Shown here: in pieces, positions 34,031 to 42,921 of the stretch
Layout of the letters: every line of letters begins with the position of its first letter
Numbering within the stretch: the first letter of the stretch is position 1
Source: UKL13-2 sp031414695
GTDB taxonomy: Bacteria; Pseudomonadota; Gammaproteobacteria; Burkholderiales; Usitatibacteraceae
Direction: 5' to 3'
Length of the DNA: 64,000 nucleotides
Assembly: GCA_031414695.1 (NCBI GenBank)
Contig: JANNWG010000074.1
Coordinates: 1 to 64,000 of the forward strand
Program-made: the position numbers and the translations under genes
The notes under the pieces: generated by a model
What the model was told of the DNA's origin: nothing
Database searches by the model: none
Seen by the model: the letters and a program-made list of their open reading frames with translations, nothing else

Positions 34031-35371
34031 TTGGCTAATCTCGTTGAAGTGAAAGTCCCTGACATTGGCGATTTCAAAGACATTCCTGTCATTGAAATTT
34101 TGGTCAAGGTTGGTGACACGATTAAAAAAGAAGATTCCTTAGTTTCGCTTGAAAGTGACAAGGCGACGATGGAAGTGCCTTCATCGGTAAACGGTGTCGT
34201 CAAGGAAATAAAAGTTGCCTTGGGCGACAAGGTATCGGAGGGTGCATTGGTGTTGATCGTTGAGGTGTCAGATGCGGCAGCTCCTCAAGTAAACGCGGCA
34301 GCGCTTTCGCCAGCACCCACAGCAGCGCCCGTAGCAGCACCCGCAGCAAAAGCTGAAACACCAATAGCGGTAGGCGTCTCCAAGCCATTGCCCGTAAACG
34401 CCGCGCCAGCATTGCCTTCCCAAGCATTGCCAACTGCAAGTAGTGCCGTCGGCAACGTGCCCACCCACGTTCACGCATCGCCGTCTATGCGCAAATTAGC
34501 ACGCGAATTTGGCGTAGATTTGGCGAAAGTGAAAGGCAGCGGCAGCAAAGGCCGCATTACCGAAGAAGACATTAAAGGCTTCGTCAAAACAGAATTAGCA
34601 AAACCAGCAGGCGCGAGCAACGCTGCAGGTGGCTTTGCGTTCCCGCAAATGCCAGTGATGGATTTCACTAAGTTTGGCGAAATTGAAACCCGCGCGTTAT
34701 CGCGGATAAAAAAATTATCGGGCAATAATCTCGCCCGTAATTGGGTAATGATTCCGCACGTAACGCAGCAAGACGAAGCCGACATCACCGATGTAGAAGC
34801 CTTTCGTGTGAAGACCAACGAAGAAATCGCCAAGTCGGGTGTCAAGCTCACCATGCTAGCGTTTTTAATTAAAGCCAGTGTGGCAGCACTCAAGAAATTC
34901 CCTGAGTTCAACGCCTCACTTGAGCCTGGTGGCGAAAATCTAATTCTAAAAAAATATTACAACATCGGTTTTGCAGCGGATACGCCGAATGGCTTGGTTG
35001 TGCCTGTCATCCGAAATGCGGATCAAAAATCGATTACCGATATTGCCCGCGAAATGACAGATCTTTCGCTCAAGGCGCGCGAAGGTAAGCTTTCACCAGC
35101 CGAAATGTCGGGCGGCTGTTTTTCAATATCCTCGCTTGGCGGCATTGGCGGCTCGTACTTCACGCCAATTATTAATGCCCCTGAAGTCGCGATTTTGGGG
35201 GTATCTAAAGCGGCGATGAAACCTGTCTGGAATGGTAAAGAGTTCGTACCGCGACTTATCTTACCGATGTCACTTTCCTATGATCATCGTGTCGTTGATG
35301 GTGCCGCGGGTGCGCGATTTACAACGTATTTGGCCGCGCTGATGTCCGATATTCGTAAATTAGTTTTATAG
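34031..35371 (+). CDS. aceF: Dihydrolipoyllysine acetyltransferase (E2 of PDH)
   Basis: This is the acetyltransferase core of the pyruvate dehydrogenase complex. The 446-residue protein begins at TTG (34031-34033) behind GAGGAGAG. It has one lipoyl domain with lipoyl-lysine K44 in ESDKATME, and an Ala/Pro-rich linker (about 85-150). Next is a peripheral-subunit-binding domain with SPSMRKLAREFGVDLAKVKG, and then a catalytic domain with DHRVVDG (H419, D423) near the C-terminus. Many relatives carry two or three lipoyl domains; here a second one is found fused to E3 (lpdA) instead. Confidence 0.96.
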   Translation: MANLVEVKVPDIGDFKDIPVIEILVKVGDTIKKEDSLVSLESDKATMEVPSSVNGVVKEIKVALGDKVSEGALVLIVEVSDAAAPQVNAAALSPAPTAAPVAAPAAKAETPIAVGVSKPLPVNAAPALPSQALPTASSAVGNVPTHVHASPSMRKLAREFGVDLAKVKGSGSKGRITEEDIKGFVKTELAKPAGASNAAGGFAFPQMPVMDFTKFGEIETRALSRIKKLSGNNLARNWVMIPHVTQQDEADITDVEAFRVKTNEEIAKSGVKLTMLAFLIKASVAALKKFPEFNASLEPGGENLILKKYYNIGFAADTPNGLVVPVIRNADQKSITDIAREMTDLSLKAREGKLSPAEMSGGCFSISSLGGIGGSYFTPIINAPEVAILGVSKAAMKPVWNGKEFVPRLILPMSLSYDHRVVDGAAGARFTTYLAALMSDIRKLVL

Positions 35372-35379
35372 GAACGGCC

Positions 35380-37203
35380 ATGTCTAATCTCATCGACGTT
35401 AAAGTCCCCGACATTGGCGATTTCAAGGATATTCCTGTTATCGAAATACTCGTTAAGGTCGGCGACACAGTAAAAAAAGAAGATTCTTTGGTTTCACTCG
35501 AAAGCGATAAAGCCACGATGGAAGTGCCAAGCCCGCACGCGGGTGTAGTGAAAGAACTCAAAGTCAAACTCGGCGATAAATTATCTGAGGGTGCGTTGGT
35601 ATTAGTGTTGGAGGTTGCCGAAGTTGTTACCGCATCTGTACCTACTGCAAAAGCAGAAACGCCAATACTGGCGGTCGAATCCAGCACAAATGTGCCCAAA
35701 GTGGCCGCCCTTATTGCCGTTAGCGCTACTAGTAAATATGCAGGCAATGTTGATGTGACCTGCGAATTAGTCGTCTTAGGCGCAGGCCCCGGCGGTTACT
35801 CCGCCGCGTTTCGCGCCGCTGATCTGGGCATGAAAACCATCGTCGTTGAGCGCTACGCCCAACTCGGTGGCGTCTGCCTAAACGTCGGCTGCATACCATC
35901 AAAAGCGTTGCTGCATGTGGCAGCAGTCGCCGATGAAGCGGCATCACTTGCCGCACACGGCATCAGTTTTGGCAAACCAGAAATTGATCTGGATAAATTA
36001 CGTGGTTGGAAAGATAAAGTTGTTGGCAAACTTACTGGCGGCCTCGGCGGTATGGCGAAAGCGCGCAAGGTTGATGTCGTGCGCGGAGTAGGGCAATTTA
36101 TTGACGCCAATCATTTGTTGGTGGAAGTCACGACTGGCGACGGTCAAGAAAAAACGGGCGAGAAAAAAGTGATTCGCTTTGATAAAGCGATCATCGCGGC
36201 AGGCTCGCAGGTGATGCGTTTGCCGTTTATTCCTGACGACCCGCGTATTGTGGATTCCACAGGTGCGCTTGAATTAAAAGAGATTCCGAAAAAGCTCCTG
36301 GTTATCGGTGGCGGCATTATTGGGTTGGAGATGGGCACGGTTTATTCTACGCTTGGTGCGCGGCTCGATGTGGTTGAGATGATGGATGGTTTGATGCAAG
36401 GTGCTGATCGTGATTTGGTCAAAGTGTGGCAAAAATTTAACGCCCATCGTTTTGACAACATCATGCTCAATACTAAAACGGTCGCAGTTGAAGCCAAACC
36501 CGATGGTATCTACGCCACCTTTGAAACCAAAGATGCCAGTGGCAACGTAACGCGCCAAGCGCCAGTGCGTTACGACATGGCGCTAATGAGCGTAGGGCGT
36601 TCACCCAATGGTAAAAAAATCAGTGCCGAAAACGCAGGTGTGGCGGTAACGGATCGCGGTTTTATAGCAGTCGATAAACAAATGCGTACTAATGTCGCGC
36701 ATATTTTTGCCATCGGCGATGTGGTTGGTCAGCCCATGTTGGCGCACAAGGCGGTGCACGAAGGTCACGTTGCCGCTGAGGCCGCTGCGGGACAGAAATC
36801 ATTCTTTGATGCACGTGTGATTCCAAGTGTGGCCTATACCGATCCTGAAGTCGCTTGGGTCGGTGAGACAGAGGAAAGCTGCCTGGCGAAAGGTATCAAA
36901 TTTGGTAAGAGCACATTTCCGTGGGCGGCTTCTGGTCGCGCCATTGCCAATGGCCGTGACGAAGGCTTTACCAAACTAATTGTTGACGCTGAAACGCATC
37001 GCGTGATTGGCGGCGGTATTGTCGGTACGCACGCTGGGGACATTATTGGCGAGATTGCATTAGCCATTGAAATGGGTTGCGACCCAACCGATATTGGCAA
37101 AACAATTCATCCCCATCCAACATTGGGCGAATCAATCGGCATGGCGGCGGAAGTATTTGAAGGGGTTTGTACAGATTTACCGCCGCAAAAGAAGCCTAAA
37201 TAA
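35380..37203 (+). CDS. lpdA: Dihydrolipoamide dehydrogenase with N-terminal lipoyl domain (E3)
   Basis: This is the FAD-dependent E3 of the pyruvate dehydrogenase complex. Its 607 residues include an extra N-terminal lipoyl domain (about 1-80, K44 in ESDKATMEV), a linker, then the disulfide reductase. That part has GAGPGG (134-139), the redox pair C166/C171 in GGVCLNVGCIPSK and the catalytic HPHPTLGES (H579, E584). Fused E3 of this type is known in Neisseria and Burkholderiales PDH operons. The lipoyl domain is nearly identical in protein sequence to that of aceF, while codons differ, which points to purifying selection after an old duplication. Confidence 0.96.
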   Translation: MSNLIDVKVPDIGDFKDIPVIEILVKVGDTVKKEDSLVSLESDKATMEVPSPHAGVVKELKVKLGDKLSEGALVLVLEVAEVVTASVPTAKAETPILAVESSTNVPKVAALIAVSATSKYAGNVDVTCELVVLGAGPGGYSAAFRAADLGMKTIVVERYAQLGGVCLNVGCIPSKALLHVAAVADEAASLAAHGISFGKPEIDLDKLRGWKDKVVGKLTGGLGGMAKARKVDVVRGVGQFIDANHLLVEVTTGDGQEKTGEKKVIRFDKAIIAAGSQVMRLPFIPDDPRIVDSTGALELKEIPKKLLVIGGGIIGLEMGTVYSTLGARLDVVEMMDGLMQGADRDLVKVWQKFNAHRFDNIMLNTKTVAVEAKPDGIYATFETKDASGNVTRQAPVRYDMALMSVGRSPNGKKISAENAGVAVTDRGFIAVDKQMRTNVAHIFAIGDVVGQPMLAHKAVHEGHVAAEAAAGQKSFFDARVIPSVAYTDPEVAWVGETEESCLAKGIKFGKSTFPWAASGRAIANGRDEGFTKLIVDAETHRVIGGGIVGTHAGDIIGEIALAIEMGCDPTDIGKTIHPHPTLGESIGMAAEVFEGVCTDLPPQKKPK

Positions 37204-37220
37204 TAGTTAAAAATAGTAGA

Positions 37221-37290
37221 AAATTGTTTATTTGCGGGCGTCTTCAGGCCATTGTGTCTTGAGACGCCCGTTTTATATAGGGTTTCATTT
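37221..37290 (+). repeat. Palindromic repeat family 1, copy E
   Basis: This has flank AAATTGTTTATTTGCGGGC, arms GCGGGCGTCTTCAGGCC and TGTCTTGAGACGCCCG, and tail TATAGGGTTT. It lies just after lpdA, where it could terminate the PDH operon. The tail motif AGGGTTTAATAA is shared with copy B. Confidence 0.75.
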
Positions 37291-37301
37291 AGGGTTTAAT
37301 A

Positions 37302-37673
37302 ATGAATTTTGCATTACTGGCTCGGCTATCCGGCGTAATTATTGTTGTGGCAATTTGGGTGTTATCGCTATTGCCGCTGAAAGAAGCGGTATTGCCAGGT
37401 GGCGATAAATTACATCATTTTGTCGCTTATGGCAGCATGATGTTTGTGTGGATTATTAGCTTGACGCCGCAAACACAACGCCAGCAAATCAGCTTGGCGG
37501 CATTATTTATAGTGATGGGTATCGCTGTTGAGTTTGTGCAAGGCGTTGTGCCATATCGGTTTTTTTCTTGGGCAGATGCATTGGCGAATACGGGAGGCGT
37601 GTTGCTCGGTTGGCTGATGGCCGTATTATTTCTGCCGATATGGCGCGCAAAATTTTTATCGGCACGTAGTTGA
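37302..37673 (+). CDS. VanZ-like family membrane protein
   Basis: This 123-residue protein has about four membrane segments. The motifs DKLHHFVAYG and GIAVEFVQGVVPYRFFSW followed by DALANTGGVLLGW are typical of the VanZ-like family, named for a teicoplanin-resistance accessory protein, whose normal function in proteobacteria is unknown. The first Met follows the palindromic repeat closely (37302), and the gene is probably transcribed on its own or from the lpdA end. No resistance role can be inferred from the family name. Confidence 0.85.
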   Translation: MNFALLARLSGVIIVVAIWVLSLLPLKEAVLPGGDKLHHFVAYGSMMFVWIISLTPQTQRQQISLAALFIVMGIAVEFVQGVVPYRFFSWADALANTGGVLLGWLMAVLFLPIWRAKFLSARS

Positions 37674-37727
37674 AGGTTGTACCTCAATTGTTGATCGTCT
37701 AATGAGAGAGACGTCAATAAAGTAACA

Positions 37728-38387
37728 ATGCCCAATACCAATTCATCCACCCCAAGCCAATTGCAACGCTTAGTCGTCGGTACACATCAACTTGCGCGCG
37801 GCAAAGTCTGGCTAGAAAAATTTTTGAATATTCAGTTGCACGATATTATTTCGTGTGACGAAATGGGCACGCAGAGTTATTACCTACACATTGGCAATGC
37901 ATGCATGTTGGAATTAGTTGCCGTTAATCCAAACGTAACTGCACCCAAACACCCGCGCTGGTTTGGGCTAGATACGCTGGATGTGATGGAGCGCATCAGT
38001 CAGCGGCCAAGATTGATTGGTTGGGTAGCGCGAACTGATTCATTAGCATCATTACATGAGCGCACGGGTGAGCTACTAGGCAGCATCCATCATATAAATT
38101 CCGCTACACCGTGCTTGATGACTTCACCTAATGATGGCTATCCTCTTGAAGGCGGGTTAATTCCGCAGATGTTGGAGACGAATATGCCAACTGAAGCGTT
38201 GCCCGATCAAGGTATTAAATTTACTTGGATGGAAGCCGCGCATCCTAATCCGGCGAAGGTTGAGTATTTGCTAACAGAATTAGGGTTAGCCAAAACACTG
38301 GTTTTAACCTCAACGCCGCCTTACGCGGGCATGACTATGTGCGCGTATGTTGAGACGCCAAATGGCGTTAAGACGCTCATGAGCTAA
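37728..38387 (+). CDS. VOC superfamily glyoxalase-like protein
   Basis: This 219-residue protein resembles the glyoxalase-like domain family (PF13468 type) of the vicinal-oxygen-chelate superfamily. It begins LQRLVVGTHQLARGKVWLEK and has ACMLELVAVNP, GLIPQMLE, and two halves suggesting paired beta-alpha-beta-beta-beta units. The putative metal ligands His (GTHQL) and Glu (MLELVAV) are visible, but whether it binds metal is untested here. No substrate is assigned. Confidence 0.8.
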   Translation: MPNTNSSTPSQLQRLVVGTHQLARGKVWLEKFLNIQLHDIISCDEMGTQSYYLHIGNACMLELVAVNPNVTAPKHPRWFGLDTLDVMERISQRPRLIGWVARTDSLASLHERTGELLGSIHHINSATPCLMTSPNDGYPLEGGLIPQMLETNMPTEALPDQGIKFTWMEAAHPNPAKVEYLLTELGLAKTLVLTSTPPYAGMTMCAYVETPNGVKTLMS

Positions 38388-38396
38388 AATTTAGAT

Positions 38397-38894
38397 ATGA
38401 AAACATTACTCAAACGATTTTTTATCGCAATTGGCCTCACTGTATTAATCTGCGGCGCTGTCATTTTTATCGAATATATTGGAAACCAACCTATGGGACT
38501 ATTTGCCGGCTCACGCCCACATGACCTTGGCATGAATCAAGGCAAATTCAAAGCGCCGTCATGGAAGCCAAACACCGTATCGTCAACGGTTGCCAATGAT
38601 GACGCGCACTACATCGCGCCAATCGCTATCGTTGGCGATGCCCGTCAAGCTTGGGCAAAGCTGACTGGTATTGTCAAATCGCAGCCACGTGTAAGTGTTA
38701 TTGCCGAACGTGTTGATTATCTTTATGTGGAATCGAAATCGGCTGGTTTGGGTTTTGTCGATGATGTCGAATTCGCATTAGATGCAAATGCCAACTTCAT
38801 CCATGTGCGTTCAGGCTCACGGCTTGGCGTGCGCGATTTTGATGTGAATCGAAAACGCATTGAAAATATTCGAGCGTTGTTTACGGCCAAATAA
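38397..38894 (+). CDS. DUF1499 family membrane-anchored protein
   Basis: This 165-residue protein begins with one hydrophobic segment (about 9-30). It then carries the DUF1499 pattern: GLFAGSRPHDLG, KPNTVSS, YVESKSAGLGFVDDVEF, HVRSGSRLGVRDFDVNRKR. Members are widespread and have no known function; the domain is probably periplasmic. It starts 9 nt after the VOC gene and ends 6 nt before the next ORF, so the three are probably co-transcribed. Confidence 0.87.
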   Translation: MKTLLKRFFIAIGLTVLICGAVIFIEYIGNQPMGLFAGSRPHDLGMNQGKFKAPSWKPNTVSSTVANDDAHYIAPIAIVGDARQAWAKLTGIVKSQPRVSVIAERVDYLYVESKSAGLGFVDDVEFALDANANFIHVRSGSRLGVRDFDVNRKRIENIRALFTAK

Positions 38895-38900
38895 AGCCAA

Positions 38901-39311
38901 ATGCAGCGCGGCATTAAACGTTTTATTGCCTTTATTTGGGTACTGCCAATCACTCTCATCGGCTTTTGCTTTGCCATTATCATTCGTGCATCAGGCGGGG
39001 AGATAGCAAAATACGGGATTGCATGGGAAGCAAGTGGTGGTAGGGCGCCCCAACTTCTATGGCTGTTTAACCCATGGCTCAATATAGATGCCATCACGCT
39101 TGGGCACATCATCATTGCATCCGATAACGCCACGGCGAGGCGTTTAAGAGCGCACGAGCAGGCACATGTTCGTCAATATGAACGTTGGGGTGTTTTCTTT
39201 CCGTTGGCTTATTTGGTGGCGAGCGCATTAGCCGCCATCAATGGTGGCGATGCATACCGGGATAATGTATTTGAAGTTGATGCGCGGTGTGCTGAAGTGA
39301 GCCATTCATAA
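38901..39311 (+). CDS. HEQAH-motif membrane protein
   Basis: This 136-residue protein has a hydrophobic N-terminal segment (about 6-26). It then has AHEQAHVRQYERWGVFFPLAYLV, where HEQAH fits the HExxH zinc-protease pattern, followed by a second hydrophobic stretch and GGDAYRDNVFEVDARCAEV. A similar family of short bacterial proteins with HE-x-x-HVRQYERWG is familiar to me but unnamed. Whether the motif is catalytic is not known. It is coupled to the DUF1499 gene (6-nt gap). Confidence 0.75.
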   Translation: MQRGIKRFIAFIWVLPITLIGFCFAIIIRASGGEIAKYGIAWEASGGRAPQLLWLFNPWLNIDAITLGHIIIASDNATARRLRAHEQAHVRQYERWGVFFPLAYLVASALAAINGGDAYRDNVFEVDARCAEVSHS

Positions 39312-39317
39312 ATGGCT

Positions 39318-39385
39318 AAACTCGTTTATTGGCGGGCACTTTGAAGCATAATGCTTCTGAAATGCTCGCCGATATTAGGCTTTGT
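39318..39385 (+). repeat. Palindromic repeat family 1, copy F
   Basis: Arms GGCGGGCACTTTGAAGCAT and ATGCTTCTGAAATGCTCGCC pair with few mismatches; flank AAACTCGTTTATTG and tail GATATTAGGCTTTG are well kept. It lies exactly between convergent genes (HEQAH protein and msrA), where a bidirectional terminator function is plausible. Confidence 0.85.
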
Positions 39386-39388
39386 AAT

Positions 39389-40024
39389 TTATTTGCTCGC
39401 CGTACCACCAGCCTCAGCGCCCCATAATTCTTTTAAGCGCTGATCGCGTCCGCATCCATTGCGATAGTACGCATAGCGCACGGGGTTCTTTTGATAATAG
39501 TCCTGATGGTAATCTTCAGCGGCGTAAAAAATGCTGGCTTCTGTGATTTCAGTTTCAATATTGCCCTTGAATGGCTTAGTTTTTACAAGCGCGTTTTTTG
39601 ACGCATCAGCAGCCGCTTTTTGCGCGGCATCATGGGTAAAAATACCAGAGCGATATTGCGAGCCAGCATCGCAAAATTGTCGGTTTTTAGTCGTGGGATC
39701 AATGTTGCGCCAAAACACGTAGAGCAATTTTTCGTAGCTCACTTTTTTGGGATCATAGACAATTTCAACTGCCTCGGTATGACCAGTAGCACCCGTGGAA
39801 ATGGATTTATAGCTGGGATTTTTGACGGTGCCGCCGATATAGCCCGACGTCGTTGACACCACGCCGTCAAGCTTATCAAAAGGGCCTTCCATGCACCAAA
39901 AGCAGCCGCCAGCAAAGGTTGCTTTTGCGAGCGATGCCGTTTGTGCATGGCTTGTTGCGCTCGATAATATTAAGCCTGCGATAGCCGAAATCAAAAGTAT
40001 TGTGAATTTGGGGAAGCGTGTCAT
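39389..40024 (-). CDS. msrA: Peptide-methionine (S)-S-oxide reductase, exported
   Basis: This enzyme reduces methionine-S-sulfoxide in proteins. The 211-residue precursor has an N-terminal signal (ILLISAIAGLILSSATSHAQ), then the active-site motif AGGCFWCMEGPFDKL with the nucleophile C41, GYIGG, and GATGHTEAVEIVYDP. The signal implies a periplasmic form, as in the MsrA proteins of many betaproteobacteria. It is monocistronic and convergent with the DUF1499 operon. Confidence 0.93.
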   Translation of the reverse strand: MTRFPKFTILLISAIAGLILSSATSHAQTASLAKATFAGGCFWCMEGPFDKLDGVVSTTSGYIGGTVKNPSYKSISTGATGHTEAVEIVYDPKKVSYEKLLYVFWRNIDPTTKNRQFCDAGSQYRSGIFTHDAAQKAAADASKNALVKTKPFKGNIETEITEASIFYAAEDYHQDYYQKNPVRYAYYRNGCGRDQRLKELWGAEAGGTASK

Positions 40025-40102
40025 GTGTTACCTTTCAGTTAGCGATGCTGCATTTTACGATAGCAATGATGATTCAGATTCACAATATAACAAGGCGGCT
40101 TA

Positions 40103-40948
40103 ATGAGAACTTACCAATACCGATTACTCAATGTTTTTGCGGAGTCAACCTTTGGCGGCAATCCGCTTTGTGTATTCACGGATGCACGCGGACTCAGTGA
40201 TGATGAGATGCAAGCAATCGCCTTACAGTTCAATTTATCGGAGACGACTTTTTTATTGCCCTCAACTGAGGCAACTGCGCACGTGCGTATTTTTACGCCA
40301 ACGTTTGAAATGGCGTTTGCAGGGCATCCTACGCTAGGCAGCGCGCATGTGGTGAGGGATGTTGTTGGCACTGGCGATGCTGTCACATTGGCGATGAAAG
40401 CGGGTGTTATCGCTGTGAAGGCAGCAGACAATCATTGGACATTAACCGCGAATCAGCCGACTTCACGCGATTGTATTGAGTCACGTGCTGCGCTTGCAGC
40501 AATACTTAATATTGATGAAGTCGATGTGCTCGATGGCGCACGCTGGATTAACACAGGTAGTGAGCAACTCATCATACCGCTAGCAAACGAGGATGCAGTG
40601 AAGCGCGTGCGACCAAACGCGCTTTTGTTGACGTCAATCGTTAGTACGATAAACCGCTCGATGGTGTATGTATTTGCGCCAGTGTCAGATGCTAGTCAAG
40701 ATCGATTGCACAGCCGATTTTTCTTCATGCTGCATGACAGCGTTATCGAAGACCCAGCCACAGGGTCGGCGACGGCAAATTTAGGTGGCTGGATGTTGCA
40801 TCATGGTCGCGCGCCGTGCCGCTTTCAAATCACGCAGGGGCAATATATATCGCGGACTAGTCACCTCGCCTTAGAGGTGACTAGTGCAGGCGCTATTTAT
40901 GTTGGTGGGCGGGTGATGGATATCGGCCAAGGCAGCATCACCATTTGA
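40103..40948 (+). CDS. PhzF-family isomerase/epimerase
   Basis: This 281-residue protein has the PhzF/DapF-like double fold: YRLLNVFAESTFGGNPLCVF at the start (general-acid E47 in LSETTF), EMAFAGHPTLGSAH and DPATGSATANLGGW. PhzF acts in phenazine biosynthesis by isomerising DHHA, but most relatives without phenazine genes have unknown substrates, and no phenazine genes are in the window. It is divergent from msrA with an intergenic gap of 78 bp. Confidence 0.9.
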   Translation: MRTYQYRLLNVFAESTFGGNPLCVFTDARGLSDDEMQAIALQFNLSETTFLLPSTEATAHVRIFTPTFEMAFAGHPTLGSAHVVRDVVGTGDAVTLAMKAGVIAVKAADNHWTLTANQPTSRDCIESRAALAAILNIDEVDVLDGARWINTGSEQLIIPLANEDAVKRVRPNALLLTSIVSTINRSMVYVFAPVSDASQDRLHSRFFFMLHDSVIEDPATGSATANLGGWMLHHGRAPCRFQITQGQYISRTSHLALEVTSAGAIYVGGRVMDIGQGSITI

Positions 40949-40950
40949 CG

Positions 40951-42645
40951 TTACTTCACCTGCGGCGTATCGCGTACCGAGCGGCGCAACACCTTGCCGA
41001 CATTGGTCTTCGGTAACTCACTCCAAAATTCAATTTGACGCGGCATTTTGTAGCCCGTGAGGCGTTCTTTGCAAAATGCCATGATGATTTCTTTGGTGAG
41101 GGCAGGGTCTTTTTTCACGACCACTACGCGTACGGCTTCAGTTGATTTGTCATCTGGCATTGATACCGCGCACACTTCCAGCACACCGGGGCACATGGCG
41201 ACAACATCTTCGATTTCATTCGGATAAACGTTAAAGCCAGAGACCAAAATCATGTCTTTTTTACGATCAACAATTTTGAAGAAACCTTTTTCGTCCATTA
41301 CACCAACGTCGCCGGTTTTGAATGCGCCATCTTTGCAAAATACTTTCGCGGATTCATCTGGACGCTGCCAATAGCCTTGCATGACCTGCGGGCCTTCGAT
41401 GCAAATTTCGCCTATGTCACCGACGCCTAAAATGTTTTCATCATCATCGCGAATACTGACAATGGTGGAGGGAAACGGCAGGCCAATTGAGCCATTAAAT
41501 TCAGTAATATTAAGCGGATTGCCAGTTGCTCCAGGGGAAGTTTCGGTTAATCCATACGCTTCAATTAAGGTCGTACCAGTTACGGCTTTCCACTTTTCAG
41601 CTACCACCCGTTGCACCGCCATGCCGCCACCAATGGTTAACTTTAACTTTGAAAAATCAAGTTTGATGAATTCTGGATTGTGCAATAGCCCGTTGAATAA
41701 GGTATTAACTCCTGTCAGCACTGTCCAGCGTCGGCTTTTTAATTCCTTGATGAAGCCATCCATATCGCGCGGATTGGGGATGAGCACCGTCTCGCAGCCA
41801 CGTGATAAATAATTGATGGCAGCATTTAGTGCAAAGATGTGATACAGCGGTAGTGGTTGTATCACGACCTCTTCGGCCTCTTTTAAGTCGAGCGCTGTCC
41901 AACAGCCAACCTGCGCCATATTGGCGACCAGATTACGGTGCGTGAGAATGGCGCCTTTTGACACGCCGGTAGTGCCGCCCGTGTATTGCAAAAAAGCAAT
42001 ATCAGAGCTGGCAATGGTTGGCTTTACATATGGCTGCGAGGCGCCACGACTAAGCGCAGCGTTAAATTTGACGGCGTTGGGTAAATTGAATGCAGGCACC
42101 ATTTTTTTCTTGTGCTTGATTACCAAATTAACCAAAAGTGATTTTGGGAAGCCGAGCATATCGCCAAGCTGCGTGGTGATGACATGTTTTACGTCTGTTT
42201 TAGCGATGCAGCTTTCCAAGGTGTTGGCAAAGTTTTCAACAACGATGATGGCTTTAGAGCCTGAATCTTTAAGCTGATGTTCAAGCTCACGCGGGGTATA
42301 GAGAGGATTGCAGTTAACGACCGTAAAGCCTGCACGCAAGATGCCAAATATTGCCACTGGATATTGCAAAATATTAGGCATCATCACTGCCACGCGGTCG
42401 CCTCGAGTGAGTTTTAAGTCATTTTGTAGATAAGCTGCAAATTGCTGCGTCAGCACATCTAGGTCACGAAAGGTGAGCGTCTTTCCCATGCAGGTAAACG
42501 CGTTATTAGAGGCATATTTTTCGCATGACCGATTAAATAAGTCCTTGATAGACGCAAACTCATCGGCGTTTATATCATTGGGCACGCCAGCAGGATAAGA
42601 CGATAGCCAAGGGCGTGTGGCGAAAATATTGGTAGCGGTGTTCAT
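40951..42645 (-). CDS. fadD: Long-chain-fatty-acid--CoA ligase
   Basis: This AMP-forming acyl-CoA synthetase activates fatty acids at the inner membrane. The 564-residue protein has the P-loop-like motif QYTGGTTGVSKGAIL, the AMP-binding GLTETSPGATGNP, KTGDVGVMDEKGFFKIVDRKK and the C-terminal catalytic-lysine region LPKTNVGKVLRR. Length and motifs fit FadD. The start ATG is preceded by GAGGAGC. It is divergent from the phasin gene and convergent with phzF, whose stop codon is 3 bp from the fadD stop. Confidence 0.92.
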   Translation of the reverse strand: MNTATNIFATRPWLSSYPAGVPNDINADEFASIKDLFNRSCEKYASNNAFTCMGKTLTFRDLDVLTQQFAAYLQNDLKLTRGDRVAVMMPNILQYPVAIFGILRAGFTVVNCNPLYTPRELEHQLKDSGSKAIIVVENFANTLESCIAKTDVKHVITTQLGDMLGFPKSLLVNLVIKHKKKMVPAFNLPNAVKFNAALSRGASQPYVKPTIASSDIAFLQYTGGTTGVSKGAILTHRNLVANMAQVGCWTALDLKEAEEVVIQPLPLYHIFALNAAINYLSRGCETVLIPNPRDMDGFIKELKSRRWTVLTGVNTLFNGLLHNPEFIKLDFSKLKLTIGGGMAVQRVVAEKWKAVTGTTLIEAYGLTETSPGATGNPLNITEFNGSIGLPFPSTIVSIRDDDENILGVGDIGEICIEGPQVMQGYWQRPDESAKVFCKDGAFKTGDVGVMDEKGFFKIVDRKKDMILVSGFNVYPNEIEDVVAMCPGVLEVCAVSMPDDKSTEAVRVVVVKKDPALTKEIIMAFCKERLTGYKMPRQIEFWSELPKTNVGKVLRRSVRDTPQVK

Positions 42646-42921
42646 GAAAAAGCTCCTCGTTATTTTTTGGTATGTTGTTTTATCTGCTTGCCGCTAGTTT
42701 GCCTGATTGAGCGGACAAGTTGTGGCAGAAATACTACGTGTTGTAAATGACTTGAAACTCGGCGAGCCAACTCGGCGCGCTTATGGCTAATCAAAATAGG
42801 CGTCCATCTTTGCCACAGCCATAGTGTGATTACTCTAATTAATGCTCGTAAAGTGGCGTTATTGCGGGAAACGCCATGTTGTGCGTCTTCCATATTGTAC
42901 AAAAACCACTTAGGAGACACC
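42646..42921. other. Divergent region between fadD and the phasin gene
   Basis: This 276-bp region should hold two divergent promoters. I see no confident hexamer pair. A GCGGGAAACGCC hairpin-like motif lies near 42869-42880, and the phasin Shine-Dalgarno TAGGAG at 42911-42916. Confidence 0.45.

Noticed and set aside
37302..37673. VanZ-like gene as glycopeptide resistance
   Set aside because: The family is widespread in Gram-negative bacteria and no van genes are present.
40103..40948. PhzF gene as evidence of phenazine biosynthesis
   Set aside because: Most PhzF relatives lie outside phenazine pathways and no other phz gene is in the window.
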